DNA of 32,351 nucleotides from Microthrixaceae bacterium (lineage in GTDB: Bacteria; Actinomycetota; Acidimicrobiia; Acidimicrobiales; Microtrichaceae). The notes under the pieces are model-generated. The model made no database searches. It saw only the letters and a program-made list of their open reading frames with translations, and was not told where the DNA came from. Numbering within the stretch: position 1 is the first letter of the stretch; each line of letters starts with the position of its first letter. A program made the position numbers and the translations under genes. This document shows, piece by piece, positions 22,808 through 30,451 of this stretch. Location of the stretch: NCBI GenBank assembly GCA_020637215.1, contig JACJWI010000012.1, positions 1 to 32,351 of the forward strand, read 5' to 3'.

Positions 22808-24199
22808 TCAACTGGCGAAGGTGACGGGGAAGTAGACGAACGCTTCTGGGTCCAGGAGGCCCGAGTCGTTCACGAGGATCGTGCAGGGGTGCTGTGCGTC
22901 GCAGGCACCGTTCGCGAACGCACCTGTGTGGACGGTGAGGTCGATCGACCCCGCACCGGTCGGGTCGGCGACGAGCACGTGACCTTCGGCGATTCCACAT
23001 GAGGCGTTTCCGCCGCGACCGTCGCCGACGCACTGCAAGACGTTGACCGTCCGACCCGGGAGGAACCCGCTCCAGGTGACGGTGACGACCTGTCCGTCTC
23101 GGAGGTCGGTATCAGCGCTGACCGATGCCTTCCGGTCCGTCTCCGGCACCGGGACCGTGGACACCGTGACCGCCGAGTCGTCGTCAGGGGCGAAGGACAT
23201 CGTGGCGAGTGGTGGCGACTGGTCGCTCGCGATTCGCTCAACCGCCGACGGATCTCCTCTGAGGTATGCGTCGAGGAAGTCGGTCGTCGCCCTTGCAGCG
23301 ATCGGGAAGACGTCGTTGGTCGGGACCAGCCAGTCGCCGTGGTTGGCCTGCGCCATGCTCAACAGCGCTTTGGGGGCCGCTGAGTCGTTGAACGTCTCGA
23401 CGGTCTGGTTGTAGGAGACCATCTGGTCCTCGATGCCGTGGACGAACATGACCGGCGGCATGTCGGTGAAGTCGTAGGAGCCGCCGGCGAACGGCGCCGG
23501 AGTGCCGGACAGCACGAGCGCCGTGCGGATCCGTTCGTCACGGCAACAGCTGTTGCCCACCGCACCCAGCGTCGTGATCCCACCGTTGGAATGTCCGGCC
23601 GCGCCGATCCTGGCGGGATCCACCAGGCCCGCCAGCGGAGCCGTGGCGCTGTCGTTCGCCTTCAACATCGCGTCGATGACGAAGCTCACGTCGCCGGGCT
23701 GGTTCTGGACGTCCGCCCCGTCGATGCCGTCGGGTGTTCCTGCGTAGGTCAGAGGGAAGTGCGGAATCGCCACCACGTAGCCGGCAGAGACCCACTGCTC
23801 CGCCAACGGGGTCAGGTACTCCTCGTTCCCGCCGAGGCCGTGGCTCAGAACGACAAGCGGAAACCGCCCACCCGCCGGCGGTGCGTTCTGCCCCTTGTCA
23901 CCCTGCGGGTCGCCAGCCGCCGGATACAAGATCGAGGTGACGATCGTGCGCTCCGGGCGCTGCGCTCGTCCGGCCCCCGCCGGTGTCGGCCTCGACGAGT
24001 CCACGAAGGTCTCGGTCACACGGCCCACACCGAAGGGTCGATCCAGCTGCGCCCCCGTCGTCGATGGAACTCCCGACGTCGTCGGCGTGCCGCGGCCCGA
24101 CGCAGGTCGTCTGCCTTCGCTCGAGCACGCGGACAGCGCAGCGGCCACGGCAACCAGCACCACCGCTACCACAGCCAGTCTTGTCGCTCGACTCCACAT
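22808..24199 (-). CDS. Secreted lipoprotein alpha/beta hydrolase with neocarzinostatin-like tail
   Basis: 463 residues. A lipoprotein signal is clear: basic start, hydrophobic run VAVVLVAVAAAL, lipobox LSAC at about residue 25, then a Ser/Thr/Gly-rich linker. The alpha/beta-hydrolase domain follows, with FPLVVLSHGLGG (oxyanion region), nucleophile elbow GHSNGG, Asp candidate in FVHGIEDQM and His in QANHGDW. This resembles chlorophyllase/dienelactone-hydrolase-like or PET-hydrolase-like esterases. The last 100 residues (SADTDLRDGQVVTVTWSGF, then VNVLQCVG and paired Cys) look like a neocarzinostatin-type Ig-fold domain. ATG 24199 is preferred to the upstream in-frame starts because it opens directly on the signal peptide. 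It is predicted to be an ester hydrolase at the outer membrane face; the substrate is unknown. Confidence 0.85.
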   Translation of the reverse strand: MWSRATRLAVVAVVLVAVAAALSACSSEGRRPASGRGTPTTSGVPSTTGAQLDRPFGVGRVTETFVDSSRPTPAGAGRAQRPERTIVTSILYPAAGDPQGDKGQNAPPAGGRFPLVVLSHGLGGNEEYLTPLAEQWVSAGYVVAIPHFPLTYAGTPDGIDGADVQNQPGDVSFVIDAMLKANDSATAPLAGLVDPARIGAAGHSNGGITTLGAVGNSCCRDERIRTALVLSGTPAPFAGGSYDFTDMPPVMFVHGIEDQMVSYNQTVETFNDSAAPKALLSMAQANHGDWLVPTNDVFPIAARATTDFLDAYLRGDPSAVERIASDQSPPLATMSFAPDDDSAVTVSTVPVPETDRKASVSADTDLRDGQVVTVTWSGFLPGRTVNVLQCVGDGRGGNASCGIAEGHVLVADPTGAGSIDLTVHTGAFANGACDAQHPCTILVNDSGLLDPEAFVYFPVTFAS

Positions 24200-24260
24200 G
24201 ATTGCCAACTCACCCCTCACCGTTGTCGCTCGGCCCATGAGCGGTTCATCCACAGCCTGA

Positions 24261-24449
24261 GCGATCGACCAGCCCACCGGCCTCCGCTACGTCGACGTCT
24301 GGGAGACCGAGGCGGCATGGCGGACGTTCATGGACGAGACCGGCGAACCTGCCGTCGAGGAGGTCCTCGCCAGCTACGGCCTCCCCCACGACCACACCCT
24401 CGTCAAGCTCGAGGTGATCGACGTGTGGCAGCCGACGCTGGTCAGCTGA
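24261..24449 (+). pseudogene. C-terminal fragment of an ABM-like dimeric alpha/beta-barrel protein
   Basis: 62 codons read GLRYVDVWETEAAWRTFMDE, then LPHDHTLVKLEVIDVW, ending at TGA 24447-24449. This is the second half of small 'antibiotic biosynthesis monooxygenase'-like barrels common in actinomycetes. An in-frame TGA at 24258-24260 immediately precedes it and no start codon with a ribosome-binding site is present, so the N-terminal half has been lost. It lies head-to-head with the hydrolase gene. Confidence 0.65.
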
Positions 24450-24490
24450 GCGGATCGCGCCGGCCTCAACCGCGATCACGCCCGGGTCGT

Positions 24491-25516
24491 TCACCACTCC
24501 TGGCGTGCTTCCTCGGCGAATCCCTGGAGGTCGTGGACTTCGAGCTCGATGCCGTCGTCGGTGCGCAGGCGGCCTGACCAGGTTCCGAAGACCTGGTGGG
24601 TCTCCGATCCCTGGTCGCGGCCGGGGAGCTTTGTGTGCTTGTCGTAGCGGGGCACCAGCGTCACATCGAGCTGCCCGCCGGGGTCCACGACGCGCCATGG
24701 GCTGAGCGGCTCGTCCCAGTCGTAGGACCAGTCGAGCTCGCGGCCGAGCTTGGTGAGCCGGCCGTCGACGATGATGCCGTTCTCGGTGTAGCCCGACCCC
24801 TCCGTCCACTTCGCGCCGAACTGCAGCCCGACGACGTGGTCGCCGCATCGTCCGGCCCCGCCACCCCAGTTCCAGGCGATCTCTGCGGGCCAGCGGCCGC
24901 GCCCGACGTCCAAGACACCCCACGCGTCCGAGCCGTCGCCGCCGATCCTCCAGCGTCGGTCGCCGACGGTGAGCTGGCCGGTTGCGGGTCGGGCCTGGTG
25001 CTTGGAGGTGTAGTTGAACAGCTCGTCGTTCCAGGGGATCACCACGTTGAGCGACTCGTGTCCTTCGGGCAGTTCGATCGTCACGTCGAGCGCGCCTGGT
25101 GTCCCGTCGTGTTCGGTCCACGACCCGTGCAGGCGCGTCGATCCGGGTTCGTCGATGACCTCGAGGGCGAAGCCGTCGCGGTCGACGCGCAGTGGGGCAG
25201 TTCCGGGGCGGTCGGGCAGGACGAGCGCACCGCGGTCGGTCGTGATGATCCCGTTGCCTCCGGTGTCGCCCGCGGCCAGGTCGGCCCACCAGATGTCGGC
25301 CAGACCGAAGTGGTCGATGTCGGCGTAGACCGACGACACGACGAGGTCACCGGCGAGGATGGCCCAGTAGTCCCACCGCTTGTTGATGCCGAAGCAGCCG
25401 TCCAGGTTCGCCCGGTGCAACGGTCGGCGAGACCAACCCAGCGCGGCACGGTTCAGCCGACTGCCGTCGGGCGTGCACAGGTCGACCTCGGTGGTCAGCT
25501 CGTTCTCGTGGGTCAC
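24491..25516 (-). CDS. DUF2804 family protein
   Basis: 341 residues with the DUF2804 opening: LTTEVDLCTPDGSRLNRAAL, GWSRRPLHRANLDG and KRWDYWAIL. Further motifs are NVVIPWNDELFNYTSKHQ and WNWGGGAGRC. It is beta-rich without signal peptide or membrane segment, and resembles lipocalin-like/AttH-type folds. The biochemical role of the family is not known to me. The GTG start at 25516 follows AAAGGA by 8 nt; an ATG nearer the ribosome-binding site runs straight into a stop. It is the last gene of the minus-strand operon, 13 nt after the glycosidase gene, so it probably acts on or carries the same substrate. Confidence 0.8.
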   Translation of the reverse strand: MTHENELTTEVDLCTPDGSRLNRAALGWSRRPLHRANLDGCFGINKRWDYWAILAGDLVVSSVYADIDHFGLADIWWADLAAGDTGGNGIITTDRGALVLPDRPGTAPLRVDRDGFALEVIDEPGSTRLHGSWTEHDGTPGALDVTIELPEGHESLNVVIPWNDELFNYTSKHQARPATGQLTVGDRRWRIGGDGSDAWGVLDVGRGRWPAEIAWNWGGGAGRCGDHVVGLQFGAKWTEGSGYTENGIIVDGRLTKLGRELDWSYDWDEPLSPWRVVDPGGQLDVTLVPRYDKHTKLPGRDQGSETHQVFGTWSGRLRTDDGIELEVHDLQGFAEEARQEW

Positions 25517-25529
25517 GTCGCCATTCCTT

Positions 25530-26723
25530 TCAGGGGTGTTGGCGGGCCAGCGCGGCGTAGTGCTGTGCCACCGGACGCGGGTGCCGTTGGGCGTCGAACA
25601 GCCCGACCTCGGTCACGGTTCCGATCGGGACGGTCAGCGCGGTGTCCCAGTCGTACTGGTCACCCCGGCTGTACCAGCAAATCCCCCGCACCGGCAGGCC
25701 GCGTCCCGCGAGCGTGTCGAGCGATTCGGTCAGTGCGGCGAGCCACTCGCTGCCCTGATCGACCGGGAGCCCGAGGTTGGAGGTCTCCGACACCCAGAAC
25801 GGCACCCGGTAGCGCTCGAACCAGGCGGCGGCTTCGGCCTCGTAGGCGCCGACGCGGTCGGCGATGGACAGCGGCCACTCGGCCCGTGTGCCGTGCGCGA
25901 CGACGCTGACCGGGTAGATATCGTGGCCGGCGACGATCCGGTCGGATGGCACGACGCCGACGAGGGCGTCGATGCGCGCCTGGACCGGGTCGGCCACGAC
26001 GTCGGTCAGCCTCGCCGCGACGCCCCGCGGTGCGATTCCGAGGTGCAGGTCCCAGACGGCCTGCTGCAGGTCACGCGACTCGGTGGCGGCGCGGACGCCG
26101 GCCTCGTCGTCGGGGTCGGCGTGCTCACAGCCGAAGCCCTCGGACCCGATCCACCAGCCGTCGCGGTCGGCACGGATGCGGGCGAGGGCCTCGAGGTTGG
26201 CGAGCACGATGTTGCCCAGCGCCACGAAGTAGTCGTCGGTGCTGGCCCGGCGGTCGTTCCACATGCCGAGCAGCGCGGAGAACATGGCGGTGATGCCCGG
26301 CTCGTTGACGGGCGTGAACCAGCGAGGCTCGCGATAGCGGGCCAGGAACGCGTCGACGTAGCGGATGAAGCCGTCGACCCACCGGCCGTCGCAGAACCCG
26401 TCGTAGTGGTCGGGCAGACCGAAGTGGCACAGGTCGACCACCGGGTCGAGCCCGTGGCGCCGACACGCGTCGAGCGCACGGTCCCACAGCGTCCAGTCGA
26501 AGACCCCCGGCGCGGTCTCCGTTTCGCGCCACGGCATGCCGTAGCGCCACACCTTCACCCCGAGTCCCGCAAGGTCGGCGAGGTCCGCATCGAGATGCTC
26601 CAGGTGAGCGCTGGCCCGGTACTGGTCGACGCGCACGACCTCACCGTCGTGGAGCACCAGCGGGTCGGAGCCCTCCTCGCCGCAGGCGACAGCGAACTCG
26701 GGGAAGTCCATGTCCGACATCAT
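25530..26723 (-). CDS. GH1-like glycoside hydrolase
   Basis: 397 residues, close to a compact TIM-barrel glycosidase. The acid/base Glu is E141 in FTPVNEPG and the probable nucleophile is E313 in FWVSETSNLG. The N-terminal part (VKVWRYGMPWRETETAPGVF, then WDRALDACRRHGLDPVVDLC) matches GH1-type strand-helix repeats. It lacks the long inserts of classical beta-glucosidases. It is cytoplasmic, with no signal peptide. The start ATG (26723-26721) overlaps the SDR stop (ATGA), so the two genes are coupled. It may deglycosylate the compound handled by the neighbouring reductase and dehydrogenase; this is inference. Confidence 0.82.
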   Translation of the reverse strand: MMSDMDFPEFAVACGEEGSDPLVLHDGEVVRVDQYRASAHLEHLDADLADLAGLGVKVWRYGMPWRETETAPGVFDWTLWDRALDACRRHGLDPVVDLCHFGLPDHYDGFCDGRWVDGFIRYVDAFLARYREPRWFTPVNEPGITAMFSALLGMWNDRRASTDDYFVALGNIVLANLEALARIRADRDGWWIGSEGFGCEHADPDDEAGVRAATESRDLQQAVWDLHLGIAPRGVAARLTDVVADPVQARIDALVGVVPSDRIVAGHDIYPVSVVAHGTRAEWPLSIADRVGAYEAEAAAWFERYRVPFWVSETSNLGLPVDQGSEWLAALTESLDTLAGRGLPVRGICWYSRGDQYDWDTALTVPIGTVTEVGLFDAQRHPRPVAQHYAALARQHP

Positions 26724-27532
26724 GTGTCGAGGCGGTTCGTGAGGCGGCCGACGAGGCCGGACCGCCCGGGCAGCACCCGGGTGAGCGCGCTCACCACGTG
26801 GGCGTCGGGGCCGACAACCACGCGTGCACGATCGCGCTCGATCGCCGACACGATCCTGCGGGCGACCGCGGAGGGCGGCCGCATCACGTAGGGCGCAAGA
26901 CGAGACTGGCCCATCTCCGCGAGCCGGGTGGCCTGGCCGCCCCGCGCACCAGCGGTGATGTTGGTGTGGATCGCTCCGGGAAAGACCACCGTGACCCCCA
27001 CCTGCGTGGTGACCAGTTCACCGCGCAACGCTTCGCTGAACGCCCGCACGGCGCCCTTGGTGAGCGAATACGACACGTTGTGCGGCAGACCGAGCAACCC
27101 GACCATGCTCGACATGTTGACGATGTGGGCCTCGTCGGCCTCCCGCAGCATCGGCAGGAACGCACGGCAGCCGTGCACCACACCCCACACGTTGATGTCG
27201 ACGATCCATCGCAGATCGTCGATCGCCTCATCCGCGAACGCGCCCGCAGCGGTCACCCCCGCGTTGTTCACCAAAATCTGGCAAGGACCGAGCGAGTCCT
27301 CGACCTCGGCGGGGAGCTCGTCGATGCGTGCTGGATCGCGCACATCCGCGAGGTGCACGCTCGCCCGGGTGCCGAGCGAGCGGACCAGATCCGCGGTCTC
27401 CTCGGCGCCGTCGGATTGCACGTCGACCACAGCGATCGAGCACCCGCGCTCAGCGAGGGCGAGGCTGGTCGCCCGGCCGATGCCGCTGCCCGCACCGGTG
27501 ACGACCGCGACGCGTCCGTCGAGCCGCTTCAT
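26720..27532 (-). CDS. Short-chain dehydrogenase/reductase (SDR)
   Basis: 270 residues, classical SDR length. The NAD(P)-binding TGAGSGIG is at about residue 12; Asp after the second strand (VVDVQSD) favours NAD(H). NNAG, the catalytic Ser in VNMSSMVG and the Y-x-x-x-K of YSLTK are all present. It oxidises or reduces an alcohol/ketone on an unknown substrate. The ATG overlaps the stop of the upstream oxidoreductase gene (ATGA), and its own stop overlaps the glycosidase start: tight operon packing with translational coupling on both sides. Confidence 0.92.
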   Translation of the reverse strand: MKRLDGRVAVVTGAGSGIGRATSLALAERGCSIAVVDVQSDGAEETADLVRSLGTRASVHLADVRDPARIDELPAEVEDSLGPCQILVNNAGVTAAGAFADEAIDDLRWIVDINVWGVVHGCRAFLPMLREADEAHIVNMSSMVGLLGLPHNVSYSLTKGAVRAFSEALRGELVTTQVGVTVVFPGAIHTNITAGARGGQATRLAEMGQSRLAPYVMRPPSAVARRIVSAIERDRARVVVGPDAHVVSALTRVLPGRSGLVGRLTNRLDT

Positions 27533-28740
27533 CGGGCCAACCCCTGCTGCTCGTGATCGGTGACGAGGACGCAGCGGGTCCCGCTGTAGATGGTGGGCAT
27601 GCACTTGTTGCAGTGCACGCACAACCCCACCGCGTTGGCCGAGTTCGTCATCCGGTTCACCAGGTCCGGTTCCCGCAGCAGCGCCCGGGCCATGGCAACG
27701 AACTCGAAGCCCTCCCCGAGCGCACCATCGATCGTGGCCCGTTCGTTGATGCCGCCGAGCAGGATCAACGGCATGTCGAGTTCCCGGCGGAACTGTCGGG
27801 CGAACGGCAGGAAGAACGCCTCCTCGAACGGAAGCTTCGGGAAGATGCGGCGACCGTACGCCCGCACACCGAGACCGACGATGGGCCCCTGCGCGGCGGC
27901 AAACTCCCTGAGGGGCACGTCGCCCCGGAAGTAGTACATGCCGTTGAGCAGCGAGCTGCCGCCGGTCAACTCCAGCGCGTCGAGGGCACCGTCCCGCTCA
28001 AGCAGCTGGGCGAACTGCAGGCTCTCCTCGAGCCACAGGCCGCGCTCGACGCCGTCGGCCATGTTGAACTTCGCCAGCACCGCCACCCGACCGTTGGCGA
28101 CACGGCGCACGGCGTCGACGACCCGCCGGGGAAACGTGGAGCGGTTCTCGACGCTGCCGCCGAACTCGTCCTTGCGCCGGTTCAGGTTGGGGCTGAAGAA
28201 CGAGCTCAGCAGGTAGTTGTGGCCGAGGTGGATCTCGAGCGCGTCGAACCCGGCGTCGATCGCCACCCGAGCCGCACGCTCGAAGTCGGCCACGACCTCG
28301 TCCATGTCGTGGCGGGTCGCACCCTTGACCCACCCCATCGCCGGTGCGCTGAACCGGCCGGACGGGGCCAGGCTCGGGTGGCGCTTCGACTGGGACTGGG
28401 CGACGAGGCCGGCGTGACCGAGCTGCGCCGAGATCAGCGCACCCTCGGCGTGGACCGCCGCGGTGAGGCGCTGCAGATCTCCGATGAGGGACTCGGTCAT
28501 CACCATCGTGTCGCTGCTGACCCGGCCGCCCATCGACACCGCGCAGTACGCAACGGTGCTGAGCGCAGCGCCGCCCCGGGCGACGGCCGTGTGGAAGTCG
28601 ATCAGCTCGTCGGTCACGGCCCCCCGCGGCATCACGCCTTCGAACGTCGCAGCCTTGATGATCCGATTGCGGAGCGTCAGCGGGCCGAGCTGGGCCGGTT
28701 CGAACGCATCGACGACGGATGGGACGGTGGTGTCGGCCAT
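27529..28740 (-). CDS. NADH:flavin oxidoreductase, old yellow enzyme family
   Basis: 403 residues forming an FMN-binding TIM barrel. Visible motifs are LTLRNRIIKAATFEG, SAQLGHAG, FDALEIHLGHNYLLSSFFSP, NRRKDEFGGSVENR and LLGGINERATIDGAL. The C-terminus has a Cys cluster, CVHCNKCM with a further Cys ten residues on (C374, C377, C380, C390), which suggests an Fe-S cluster as in the 2,4-dienoyl-CoA reductase branch, although the protein stops right after the barrel. It reduces activated C=C bonds. AGGAG lies 6 nt before ATG 28740, and the TetR gene ends one base upstream. Confidence 0.9.
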   Translation of the reverse strand: MADTTVPSVVDAFEPAQLGPLTLRNRIIKAATFEGVMPRGAVTDELIDFHTAVARGGAALSTVAYCAVSMGGRVSSDTMVMTESLIGDLQRLTAAVHAEGALISAQLGHAGLVAQSQSKRHPSLAPSGRFSAPAMGWVKGATRHDMDEVVADFERAARVAIDAGFDALEIHLGHNYLLSSFFSPNLNRRKDEFGGSVENRSTFPRRVVDAVRRVANGRVAVLAKFNMADGVERGLWLEESLQFAQLLERDGALDALELTGGSSLLNGMYYFRGDVPLREFAAAQGPIVGLGVRAYGRRIFPKLPFEEAFFLPFARQFRRELDMPLILLGGINERATIDGALGEGFEFVAMARALLREPDLVNRMTNSANAVGLCVHCNKCMPTIYSGTRCVLVTDHEQQGLAR

Positions 28741-28741
28741 G

Positions 28742-29407
28742 TCAGTCTCCTGTGGTGGCTCGTTCGAGTCGGGCGGCGATGCCGTCCAGCACGATCTCGA
28801 GGTCGAAAGCGAACGTGTCGTCAACGTCAGAGGTCGTGAGGTCGTCGTGGACCCGACGCAGCGCAGCGAACGTGTCGGCGTCTCCCGCGGCATGCACCAG
28901 CTCCGCCGTGGGCTCCAAGAACCGGGAGAAGCTCGGATCGGCCCCGCTCGACGCGGTGATCGCCACTCGAACAACGAGCCACACCGCGTAGGCCGCCTCC
29001 ACCGAGCTGAACCCCGCCGCCATCAGCAGGCGCAGGCCCGGTTCGCCGATATCGATCCGCATCGACGCATCGTCACGGGTCGCGTTGAGCAGCGTCGCCG
29101 CCGACGACCCCAACTCGCGACGCACCAGCACGGCGAAGTCAGTCAGCCAACCCCGCCATTCCGTCGCGTCCGTAGCGAATCCACGGATCGCGCCATGCAG
29201 CCTCGATTCGACCAGGGCGATGACCTCGTCGCGCCCGGCGACATGCGAGTACAGCGTCGCGGGTGAGACGCCGAGGTCCTCGGCCAACCCCTGCATCGTG
29301 AAGGAGTCCAGGCCGAGCCGAACCGCGGCATCCACGATCCGATCGCGACCGACCTTCGGCGGGCGACCACGACGCGCCGCCGGCTCGGTGAGTCCTGCCG
29401 TTCCCAT
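28742..29407 (-). CDS. TetR-family repressor of the adjacent operon
   Basis: 221 residues. The N-terminal HTH reads RDRIVDAAVRLGLDSFTMQG, then LAEDLGVSPATLYSHVAGRD. The C-terminal helical domain is of the type seen in TetR proteins with a conserved WRGWLTDFA. It is first in the operon that continues with the OYE, SDR, GH1 and DUF2804 genes. ATG 29407 is chosen because a perfect TATAAT lies 7 nt upstream (leaderless). The 18-bp palindrome overlapping that promoter is the natural operator for autorepression. Confidence 0.9.
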   Translation of the reverse strand: MGTAGLTEPAARRGRPPKVGRDRIVDAAVRLGLDSFTMQGLAEDLGVSPATLYSHVAGRDEVIALVESRLHGAIRGFATDATEWRGWLTDFAVLVRRELGSSAATLLNATRDDASMRIDIGEPGLRLLMAAGFSSVEAAYAVWLVVRVAITASSGADPSFSRFLEPTAELVHAAGDADTFAALRRVHDDLTTSDVDDTFAFDLEIVLDGIAARLERATTGD

Positions 29408-29414
29408 GGGGCCG

Positions 29415-29438
29415 ATTATATCCGAATCCGGATTCGGA
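29415..29438 (-). promoter_or_regulatory. Promoter and 18-bp operator of the TetR operon
   Basis: A perfect -10 (TATAAT, 29420-29415) is directly preceded by the perfect palindrome TCCGAATCCGGATTCGGA (29421-29438), which fills the -35/-10 spacer. Transcription would begin at or next to the ATG at 29407. The half-site TCCGAAT is shared with the IclR promoter at 30414-30427. Confidence 0.75.
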
Positions 29439-29499
29439 AATGACGCCGCCGTCGGTAGAGCGACTCCTGCGGACCTGGTGGCCAGACCGGGTGCCCTAT

Positions 29500-30399
29500 T
29501 CAGCCGGTGACGTCGTCGCCTGCGATGTGGGCCGTCAGCACGCGAGTGCACGCGAGCAGGCGGTCACCGCGACGAGCGAGCTCCGTACTGGTGATTGCGT
29601 CGCGGAACAGGTGCAGCGAGACGAGGTAGCGCGGCTGGGCGTCAGCGCCGAAGACCGGGGCGATGACGTAGCTCACGGAGCGGTGCTCACCACCGGCCAA
29701 CTGGTCCGTGTGGAGGATCCGCCCACCCACCACGCCCGCCAGCCGGGAGAGCTGGGAGCGCACGGCGTCGAGGGTGGCGTCGGTGGCGACGGACGCCAGG
29801 AGATCGTGGATCTGGGCGATCGCGGTGTCGGCGTCGTTCGGGATGCCGTACACGGCGTAGCCGCGGGCCCGGATGTCATCGAGCACCATGCGCTGCCGCG
29901 CGGTAGCGCTGCGGCCGGATTTGGAACTCGCCAACCACTCGTCGATCGCTGCGCCGTCTTGCCACGCCATCGCGACCGCGCCGTAGGGCACGTCGAGTGG
30001 GACACGATGCCCGGCCCGGTTGTCGAGGTCCTCGGTGGACCCCGCGGTCAGGATCACCTCGAGACTGTCGGTGGTGACCCGAGCGAGGGTGACGCCGCAG
30101 TCGAGTTCACTGGCCAGACTCTCGAGCTCGACGTCGGCGACGCCCAGGAGCGGGTAGCGGCGGCGCAGCCCGTCGAGGAGGCGGAGCAAGCCGGGTCCGA
30201 GGCGGTAGGACTTGTCCGCCTGGCGCTCGACGTAGCCCGTCGAGTTGAGGGCGGCAAGGATTGTGGCCGCCGTGGAGGTGCTCAGCCCGAGGTCCCTGGC
30301 CAGCGCCGACGAGCTCAGGCCATCCGGAGCCGCGGACAGCGCCTCAAGCACCGCGACCACCCTTGCCGTGGGCGGCGACGGACTCCTAGGCTTCTCCAT
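29500..30399 (-). CDS. IclR-family transcriptional regulator
   Basis: 299 residues. The N-terminal winged HTH reads VVAVLEALSAAPDGLSSSAL, then LARDLGLSTSTAATILAALN and TGYVERQADKSYRLGPGLL. The C-terminal effector domain is GAF-like (VPYGAVAMAWQDG, the segment corresponding to G-x-A in the family), with an extra C-terminal stretch of about 50 residues. The start ATG 30399 has no ribosome-binding site but a TATCGT box 8 nt upstream, again suggesting a leaderless transcript. It is divergent from the dioxygenase genes, which it probably controls through the palindrome in the 52-bp gap. Confidence 0.88.
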   Translation of the reverse strand: MEKPRSPSPPTARVVAVLEALSAAPDGLSSSALARDLGLSTSTAATILAALNSTGYVERQADKSYRLGPGLLRLLDGLRRRYPLLGVADVELESLASELDCGVTLARVTTDSLEVILTAGSTEDLDNRAGHRVPLDVPYGAVAMAWQDGAAIDEWLASSKSGRSATARQRMVLDDIRARGYAVYGIPNDADTAIAQIHDLLASVATDATLDAVRSQLSRLAGVVGGRILHTDQLAGGEHRSVSYVIAPVFGADAQPRYLVSLHLFRDAITSTELARRGDRLLACTRVLTAHIAGDDVTG

Positions 30400-30407
30400 A
30401 TCCGGTA

Positions 30408-30427
30408 ACGATATCCGAATATTCGGA
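30408..30427. promoter_or_regulatory. Divergent promoter region with TCCGAAT palindrome
   Basis: TCCGAATATTCGGA (30414-30427) is a perfect 14-bp palindrome in the 52-bp gap between the IclR gene and the PhyH gene. A -10-like TATCGT on the minus strand (30413-30408) adjoins it. It uses the same half-site as the TetR operator but with four fewer bases between arms. Confidence 0.6.
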
Positions 30428-30451
30428 ACCGACGAGGGTCAAGGGGGACAT

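Noticed and set aside
24200..24277. A longer start for the hydrolase lipoprotein
   Set aside because: Upstream in-frame starts would place about 26 residues before the signal peptide and destroy its export signal.
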